Source of the DNA: Guyanagaster necrorhizus
Taxonomy: Eukaryota; Basidiomycota; Agaricomycetes; Agaricales; Physalacriaceae
NCBI RefSeq assembly: GCF_019112545.1
Contig: NW_025064903.1
Span: 62,001-126,000, forward strand
DNA: 64,000 nt
Direction: 5' to 3'
Shown: piece after piece, positions 56,834 through 64,000 of the stretch
Numbering within the stretch: position 1 is the stretch's first letter
Layout of the letters: every line of letters begins with the position of its first letter
Notes under the pieces: model-generated
What the model saw: only the letters and a program-made list of their open reading frames with translations
Told to the model about the DNA's origin: nothing
Databases searched by the model: none
Position numbers and translations under genes: made by a program

Positions 56834-58302
56834 CTATTGAGATGAAGAACAGCTCTCCTGCAATGATCAGAGCTCCCACCCTATTCATCTTCAACCTGTC
56901 TGCTAGTTATCTTGCCAAGGATGAGGAGAGTGAGAAGGACAAAGAGAACAAGGCTGAAGAGGATGAGAAGAATATTCCTTTTAAGTGGAAAGATTGAAAA
57001 CTCTGGGAGGAAACTACAAATAAAGAAGCATTGAAGAACAAGATTCAGTGTGAATGAGAGAAAGAATATTTAAGGCTGTATCTGGAAGGGACAGCAGTTT
57101 TATGGAAGGACATCAGCTGATTGATGTTGACATTAGGACAAGAGTATACTACTGCAGATGATACTGAAAAACAGGATATTTTATAGTATACTATGACTAA
57201 ATGCACTGTTTTTATTTACAACAGGATGCATCCTGAAGACCAACTGGAGAAACTCCCAGCATACAAGTCTAAGTACAATATCGATCCAATACCATAGATG
57301 CCCTCAGTTGCCCCAAAATGAGCTGTCTATAAGGCTCCAACTATCTGAACTACCCACACTCAATCTGTTTATTTGGACTCATCCATTCAGAACTCTGCAA
57401 GCTGGCTCACTCAGCCATGACTCCAGCTGATCAACTGATCCACTGGATTCAAGAACCCCTGGACCAGCAAGAGAAGCCAACTCCTCAGCAGACAACTGCT
57501 GTCTGATAAAGCTGGACCCAGCAGTAAAGCCTCTGAAGGAGATGATTCAGAGGCCATCAAGCTTGGCTTCACAGTCCAGAATGGGTGCATCATGCACAAA
57601 GGGGACAGACCAACAGAAAGTCTGGTAGCCAACAACAACACCTTACACTCATTCTCTGGACCCTCCATCACATAGGGACATCCACCCTTCAGCAGATATC
57701 CAAACCCTATAGGACTGCTTCCTCATGATGCTGCTATTCTCCAGTGCAAACCTGATCTCCTTTGCAAGCCCTGCCCTTTCAAGGGTGCCTCAGATAATAT
57801 CAACTGCTTTCTTATCAACTGCAAATAATACTTTGAGGTTTACACAGTGTACTTCAGAGCTGACATATATAAAGTCACCTTCATGGCATCCTACTTTGAA
57901 GACAAGGCCAAGACATGGTGGATCCTGATCTCTCCAAGCTTTTACTCCACAACCAGACAGCATCACTGACTACCATTCTGGCCAGTCTTTAAACAGATGG
58001 TCTATGACAAATTTATTAATCTGACCATCCAGGAGATACATAAGAACAAAATGAAAGAGTTATACATAGGAGACAAAGTAGTGAGTGAGTACTTTGATGA
58101 GTTGGAGCAGCTTAGAATGCTAGCTGGCATACAGAACAACACTGATGATGATGGCAGAATGGTTGAATATCTCAAGATCAGAGCACCACCCTTCTATATC
58201 AAGATGATCTCTGATATTGGTGTCAATATACCAAAGGGATATGATGTGTGGAAAGACCACAATATGAAGGTGAAAGAAGTAAAAGACAGGGCTGATGAGT
58301 GA
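56834..58302 (+). pseudogene. Gypsy F gag remnant lacking the zinc knuckle
   Basis: Gag continues from the acidic linker (DEESEKDKENKAEEDEKN) through FINLTIQEIHKNKMKEL. At about 58255-58270 GYDVWKDH runs straight into MKVKEVKDRADE and the stop, skipping roughly 130 codons that include the CCHC knuckle. The joint keeps the frame. Several stops upstream. Confidence 0.8.
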
Positions 58303-61300
58303 ATGATCCCATTAGATCAGCTAAAGAACAGAGTGGTATGTCTCAAGTAACTGCTGGGCAGACTTATATACCATCTTTAGTTACCAATATCTATGTGCAT
58401 TCAAATATACCCCAGTCTACTACTTTGAGCACACTATAAGAACCAACTAAAGTAAAAAACTCAACTGCCCTTGGACTGACCAGGAGGAGTAACTCTCACT
58501 GGCTGGCTTAAGCCATTCAATACTGAGTGGACTTGGTGAGCCATCAAAGATGCAACCAGTGAAGAAGTGGTAAAGGCCATTCTCAAAAACTGGATTCATA
58601 AGATCAGAGCCAAAGAAGTGATTGATGAGATGATTGAAGGGATGAAGAAGACTGAACATTGCCAAGCTCTAAAATGGCTCAATGAGCTTAGGAGACTAAA
58701 ACAGTACATTTGATGACAAAAAACAACTGAACAGGATCTGACCACAAAAGCATAAATTGAAACTCTGACCACATGCACCCCTCATGTGATCACTATCTTG
58801 ATTGACAGTGGCTGTACTGGGAGTTCTATCAACCATGCTTTCATCAACAAGCATGGATTACTAACCTAGACTATAGCAGCCCCTATCTCCATGTACAATG
58901 CTGATGGCACAAAGAATCAGGCTGGTTCAATTATTAAATACATCAAACTAAGGCTCACCATTGGAGATCATTTGAAATGAATTAATCTTACTGTCACTAA
59001 GTTGGGCACCAAAGAGATCTTCTTTGGACATGACTGGTTGATCTATCACAACCCATTAATCAATTGGAAGATCAGTCAAATAACTTTTGCTTGGTGCTAT
59101 TGCCACAAGATCCCATTTGAGTTACCAGATGAAGACTCAGAGGATTGTTGAAACAAGAAAATGGAGGATAGAGAAACTATTCTCACTGTTAACATAGAAC
59201 AAGCAGCTCATATATGGACCATTCATCATGCCAATGACCTAGCTATGAAAGCAAACATGAGAAGAGAGGAGAAGACATCTGAAGAGATGGTATCTGAATG
59301 GGCTTGAGACTACTGAGACCTATTCAGCAAGGAAAGTTTTGACAAGCTACCAGAGCTAAAACTGTGAGACCATGCTATTGAACTGATACCCAATGCTAAT
59401 GCCAATTTGGACCACAAAATCTACCCTCTCAGCTTTTCCAAACAACAGGAGCTTGATAAATTCTTAAATGAGAATCTTTCCAGTGGGTGGATCTGACCAT
59501 CAAAGTCACTGATGGCCTCACTGTTTTTCTTCATCAAAAAGAAGGATGGTAAACTCTGACCAGTTCAAGATTACCAGAAGCTGAATGAGATGATGATTAA
59601 AAACCATTATCCCCTTCTGTTGATCTCAGAACTTATGGATAAGCTTTGTGAGGCTAGATATTACATCAAACTCAATGTCCAGTGGAGATATAACAATGTC
59701 TGAATCAAAGAGAGTGACAAGTGAAAGGCAGTGTTCAGGACTAACAGAGGACTCTTTGAGCTGACAGTCATGTTCTTTGGATTGATGAACTCTTTGGCAA
59801 CTTTCCAGTGGATGATGAATGACATCTTTAAAGACCTTATTGCCACTAGAAAGATAACCATATACTTGGATGACATTCTAATCATATCCAAGAAACAAGA
59901 AGAACATCAATGCCTGGTTTGACAAGTTCTCAAACTGATGAGGAAGTATAAACTGTTCCTCAAGGCAGAGAAATGCAAATTTGAGGTCTTGGAGATGGAA
60001 TATCTCAGAGTGATTATCAGTGAAGAGAGTATTCACATGGACTTGATCAAGATTGCAGGAGTAATGGAGTGGCCCCAAGCTAATGAAGAAGGAGTTACAG
60101 TCTTTCTTAGGATTTATGAACTTCTATCAATGATTCATTTGAGACTACAGCAAGATCATACAACCCATGATACAGTTGACAGAAAATGCACTGTGGACAT
60201 GAGGGCCCTCTCAGCAGATAGCTTTTGATGACCTCAAATAATAATTAGCTGAAGATGTAGTATTAGTCATACCAACACAAGACAGAAGTTCTGAGTGGAA
60301 GTGGATTCAAGCAAAGGAGCAATTGGAGCAGTACTCTCACAGGAGCAGGATGGCAAATGGTGATCTGTTGCCTTTCTTTCCAAAGTGCTTATGGTCACTG
60401 AGCACAATTATAAGATCTATGACAAGGAGCTATTGGCCATCATGCTGGCTCTGGCCAAGTGGTGACATTATCTGATCAGGACAATACAGACTATTAAATC
60501 CTCAGATATTTTTAATTGCTATAGAAACTCAATCAGTGACAAGCATGTTGGATGACAGAGTTATTCGAGTATCAGTATATATTGCATCATAAGACTGGAG
60601 CTGCAAACAAGAAGGCTGACCTTCTGAGCCAGCAATCAGATTATGAACAGGAGAAAGATGACAATACAGAGATCATATTACTCAAGCCCAAACATTTTCA
60701 GGTAATAATCATGCTGACAGAGGAAAAAACACATAAACAGATCAAGAGTGCAACCTGTCAAACCAGAAAGTGAGACTAATGCATTGCATCATCATTAAAT
60801 CATGAATGAGGGCTGATAAAGAAGAAGGATCTTATCTACTATGATGGCTGCATTTATGTTTCTTAAGACCAAGCACTCTGAGGGGACATCATCACCACTC
60901 ACTATGATCATGCAATGGCAGAGCATTCAGAGATCAGAAAAACAAAGAAGTTGGTGCTCAGAGAGTATTAGTGGCCAAAAATAGAGATAGACATTAAGAA
61001 GTATGTGAAAGAATGTGAGACATATCAACAGATCAAGTCATTGACTCAAGTATGGGTGGCACCTCTCTATCTGAACATGATCTCTTCCTCATTATAAATG
61101 CATATTTTGGTGGATATAATTACTGAGTTACCTGATTCAAATAGCTATGATGCTATCATTGTTATTGTCAATCACTTATTAAAGGTCATTATTCTGATCA
61201 TATGCTCAACAGAGTTGACATTAGAAGGGTGGACAAAAATCCTATGGAATGAAATGTATGCCAAGTATGGGATGCTCCAGGTCATTACCTCTGATTGAGG

Positions 61301-62173
61301 ATCTCAATTCATGTCCAAATTCTTGGATAATCTTTATCACCTATTAAACATCCAATGTAATGTCTTGACAGCATATCACCCACAAATGGACAGGCAAACA
61401 GAGTAAGTCAATCAAGAACTTAAGAAGTATCTTCAAATGTTTGTTAACTATCAGCAGAATGACTAGACAGAATGGCTTATGCTTGCTGCATTTCAGCATA
61501 ATAATTGTGTCCACTCTGCTATGGAAAAAACACCATTCTTCATTAACCATGGCTGATACCCCATTGTCATGCACAAATATTCTCTACACCCCTTGACATC
61601 TGCCTCATCTGATTTTGCCACCACTATGACCAAAATTCATAATGAGACATGCATCACTCCCAAAAAGGCTGCTGCCACTATAAAGACACAATATGACAAA
61701 CTTCACTGCTCCACACATCAGTATGCTCTCAATGACAAAATATAGTTGGACACAACCAACCTTCATCTTCCTCAACCCAAACAGAAACTTGCTGACAAGC
61801 ATACTGGATCTTTTCTAATTGTGACAAAGATCAGTGCTTTGTCATACCACTTATGACTTCTCTCTCATTGGCATATCCATAATGTCTTCAATGAGACCCT
61901 TCTAACTCCTTATGTGGCCTCTGCTTTTCTGAATCAGGAACAGCTGCCAGCCTCTCCTTCTGACTTAACTGATAATAAAGAATATTATAAAATTGACTAA
62001 GTTTTCAATCACTGGCTATGCAAAGTTCAGACTCATAGCAAGAGCAGTCATACAACAGTTGACTATTTAGTTAGCTGAAAGGGTTATGGCCCTGAATCTA
62101 ATTAATAGGTAAATAAAAAACTCATAAATGCTGATGATGCAATACATGACTATGAACTCTTTTTAGAATAATC
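58300..62173 (+). pseudogene. Gypsy F pol remnant
   Basis: Protease ILIDSGCTGSSIN (near 58797) and RT YLDD (near 59868) are kept, with many stops elsewhere. Integrase D-region NSYDAIIVIVNH, zinc part and chromodomain end (DYELF) are recognisable. Confidence 0.86.
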
Positions 62174-62205
62174 CATCAGGATGATAGTCTTAAGAGAGAG
62201 ATAAT

Positions 62206-62671
62206 GTTACAATTTTTTTAATTTAATCTTTATTTTACTTCAATTAACCCCTATTTATGCTTAGTCAGAGCACTTAACCAGGCACTTAGGATTGTGAGAC
62301 CTGCTTAGTCACCATAATAGGCAGAGTCAACCATTATCCTTCAACAATAGCAATACCTCTTGACAGTGGATAATACCTTTTTGTAGATAGTAGTGACACT
62401 CCAGAACAATGAGCACAATGACTTAGGACTGCACAATTAGTAGGTATATTTTTATCTAGTTCAGAAACAGTATATAAGTAGAATAGCTCTTACTGTATAT
62501 CTTCAGCTTTGAGCTAAAGTTTATTCTTCATCATACTATCTTGAGCTGACTGTATTAGTCTTGAGATATGACACCACACAAACACATACAGTGGACTTAG
62601 GTATGACTGTATAAACATGATACAGTGCTCATTTACCATGTGTTTAGGTCATGTGTTGCTTAGGCTTAACA
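62206..62671 (+). repeat. 3' LTR of gypsy F
   Basis: 466 bp, TGTTACAATTTTTTT to GGCTTAACA, with TATATAAGTAGA and AGCTTTGAGCTAA inside. Confidence 0.88.
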
Positions 62672-62915
62672 TATAGGAGATGAGCTGAATGAAGTCAAAG
62701 CCTTAGAAACTTACAAAATAATTCTCAGACCACTAGATGCAAATGTGGCTAAATGCTGATACACTTTTAGAGCTAAAAGAGATAAAATAAACAGAATTGT
62801 ATGCTACAAAGCATGCCTCATACTCAAAGGCTTCTCTCAGATATATGGCATCAACTTTCATGAAACCTTCACTCCAACTGTCCAACTCACAACTCTCTGC
62901 ATCCTACTATCTATC
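62672..62915 (+). pseudogene. pol: Copia reverse transcriptase, N-terminal piece
   Basis: Reads GDELNEVKALETYKIILRPL, then after two stops YTFRAKRDKINRIVCYKACL, LKGFSQIYGINFHETFTPTV and LTTLCILLSI, the standard start of copia RT (compare AKGF.Q..GIDF.ETFAPV). Cut by G at 62916. Confidence 0.87.
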
Positions 62916-63448
62916 TGTTATGATTTTTCCTCATTTCATTCTTTTATCACTTATATTAACCCCTATTTATACTTAGTCAGGGCATTTAGATCAGCACTTA
63001 GGAGTATGAGATAAGCTTAGTCAGCACAGTGGGCCATTGTCTCAGAGCATCAAGCAACACTCTGACTGCAGCATAATAAGCTTATTATAGACAACACCAT
63101 CTTGTCACATTGTCTCAGCATATCTAGCAATGATCAGACCACAGCACAATGAGTCTTTTGTAGATGACATTGCCTTGACACAGCAATGAAAACTATAGCA
63201 CAGACTCTTACAATTAGCAGTAGTATATTTAGCAGACAGACTAGAGGTATATAGAGTAGTGCAGTAGCATCATGTATCCCTAGTCTTAAACTATCCTTTA
63301 TTCACACTCATCTACTTGAGTTTTCTTGCAAAGACCTTGAGATATAACATCTATCAATATCACATATTGGACTTAAGTGTGATTGTACAAACACAATACA
63401 GTGCTTATTTACCATATAATATTAGACACATATCATTTGGCTATAATA
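62916..63448 (+). repeat. 5' LTR of gypsy G with internal tandem duplication
   Basis: 533 bp, TGTTATGATTTTTCC to CTATAATA. Two imperfect 73-bp tandem units (63038-63110 and 63111-63183, both starting TGTCTCAG) account exactly for the excess over the 460-bp solo LTR at 7538. Confidence 0.82.
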
Positions 63449-64000
63449 ATTAATTTAAGACTTTTATTTTTCTTTCCTTAAACCCACTAAGAGCAAGGGA
63501 AACTGAATGCCTTCTATCAATGTTACAACCTCTGACATCACCAATGAATTCTTCAAGCTACTAGCTTCTATCATAGAAATGCTTCTAAGCTTACTCACTA
63601 TCATATCACTCACCCACAATCAATTGATCACTGACTGAATAGTCAAGCACTATCACTGATTCCAGCAGATCCAAACTATACTCAGAAATGTCATGCCTGA
63701 CCTCCCTCTTCATAACATCCCTTCCTCTGCCCAAATCTCCTTCCAGCTAGCACCTGAAACTATATGTGAAGCTGAGCATAGCAGAATGAATAAAGAGGGT
63801 ATTTAGAAAGAAGAAATCAGGATTCCAGCTAGACTCTCTTGAGCAGCTGGTGGATATAATGAGCATTGCATCTTTACAGGCTTTCAAAACCTATATCAGG
63901 CACTGCACATCATCTTATAAATCCCACCCCTCATCTCTAACTGAGAGGATGAGAACCTCCCTAATGGCTTCTTTGAGGAGTCACCATCCTCTGACTCTTC
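63449..64000 (+). pseudogene. Gypsy G ORF1, 5' part
   Basis: Decayed ORF1 leader. Its hydrophobic stretch reads EFFKLLASIIEMLLSLLTII in the family frame, followed by stops. Cut by the window edge. Confidence 0.65.

Larger units (their letters stand above)
49179..62671 (+). mobile_element. Gypsy element F, decayed and deleted, in copia; carries H
   Basis: It starts with a truncated 5' LTR and ends with a 466-bp 3' LTR. Own sequence is 49179-50195 and 56834-62671. Gag resumes across H (PGPAST to SSPAMIRAPTLFIF), which proves both parts are one element. The flanking five bases are GCCAG and TATAG, not a convincing target repeat. CpG-free. Confidence 0.82.
29806..64000 (+). mobile_element. Ty1/copia element, host of B, C, F and G (visible part)
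   Basis: It starts at TGTTGAGTGTATGAGCC within the pol of gypsy E. Its own sequence is only 29806-31013, 39208-40193, 48217-49178 and 62672-62915; the intervals are later gypsy insertions. In order it gives LTR, gag with zinc knuckle, protease DTGASNHF, pre-integrase, integrase and the beginning of RT (typical copia order PR-IN-RT). CpG-free with several transition stops. The remainder lies beyond the right edge after G. Confidence 0.9.
62916..64000 (+). mobile_element. Gypsy element G, left end only
   Basis: 5' LTR 62916-63448 followed by a degraded primer site (ATTAATTTAAGACTT) and ORF1. The element leaves the window at the right edge. CpG-free. Confidence 0.85.

Noticed and set aside
63038..63183. 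Two-unit repeat as a CRISPR array
   Set aside because: Only two imperfect units without spacers, inside an LTR of a eukaryotic retroelement.

Overview
The window looks like nuclear DNA of a filamentous basidiomycete, most probably an Agaricomycete. Its host genes have many short GT-AG introns. Two of them belong to families I associate with agaricomycetes: a multi-pass membrane protein ending in an APTLLVG..VAAGHA..DDSWQGS tail, and a DUF6535-like multi-pass protein. The rest is Ty3/gypsy chromoviruses and one Ty1/copia element.

Layout. Positions 1-4182 have normal, CpG-containing composition: the last exons of a GH18 chitinase-like gene, about 1.5 kb with no gene I recognise, and a complete 14-exon Dal5-like MFS transporter. 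At about 4.86 kb the sequence abruptly becomes AT-rich and almost free of CpG. A complete six-exon membrane protein gene (5496-6987) survives there with open frame and splice sites. From about 7.48 kb the window is a DUF6535-like gene broken three times: by a solo LTR (7538-7997, repeat AAGAG), by a full gypsy element A (8719-16763, repeat CTTTT), and by gypsy element E from 17834.

Everything right of 17834 is one nest. E contains gypsy D (18678-26495) and a Ty1/copia element that starts at 29806. The copia element is interrupted by gypsy B (31014-39207, repeat GAGAA), gypsy C (40194-48216, repeat GAATT), gypsy F (49179-62671) and gypsy G (62916 to the right edge). F is itself interrupted by gypsy H (50196-56833). 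The deepest chain is host gene > E > copia > F > H. When the inserts are removed, the copia reading frame rejoins exactly at the B and C sites.

All gypsy copies belong to one family. Its order is LTR, ORF1 (524 codons in A, with an N-terminal membrane segment), gag with CCHC knuckle, then pol (protease, RT, RNase H, integrase with GPF motif and chromodomain). A has LTRs identical by eye, is rich in CpG, and carries one visible nonsense codon. C is partly decayed. B, D, E, F, G and H are nearly CpG-free and full of transition-type stops, as expected of RIP-like or methylation-driven decay. The family shows a conserved self-complementary primer site next to the LTR, a conserved AGTGA gag/pol junction, and an ORF1/gag overlap that appears to be coding in two frames. 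All counts and comparisons were made by eye.
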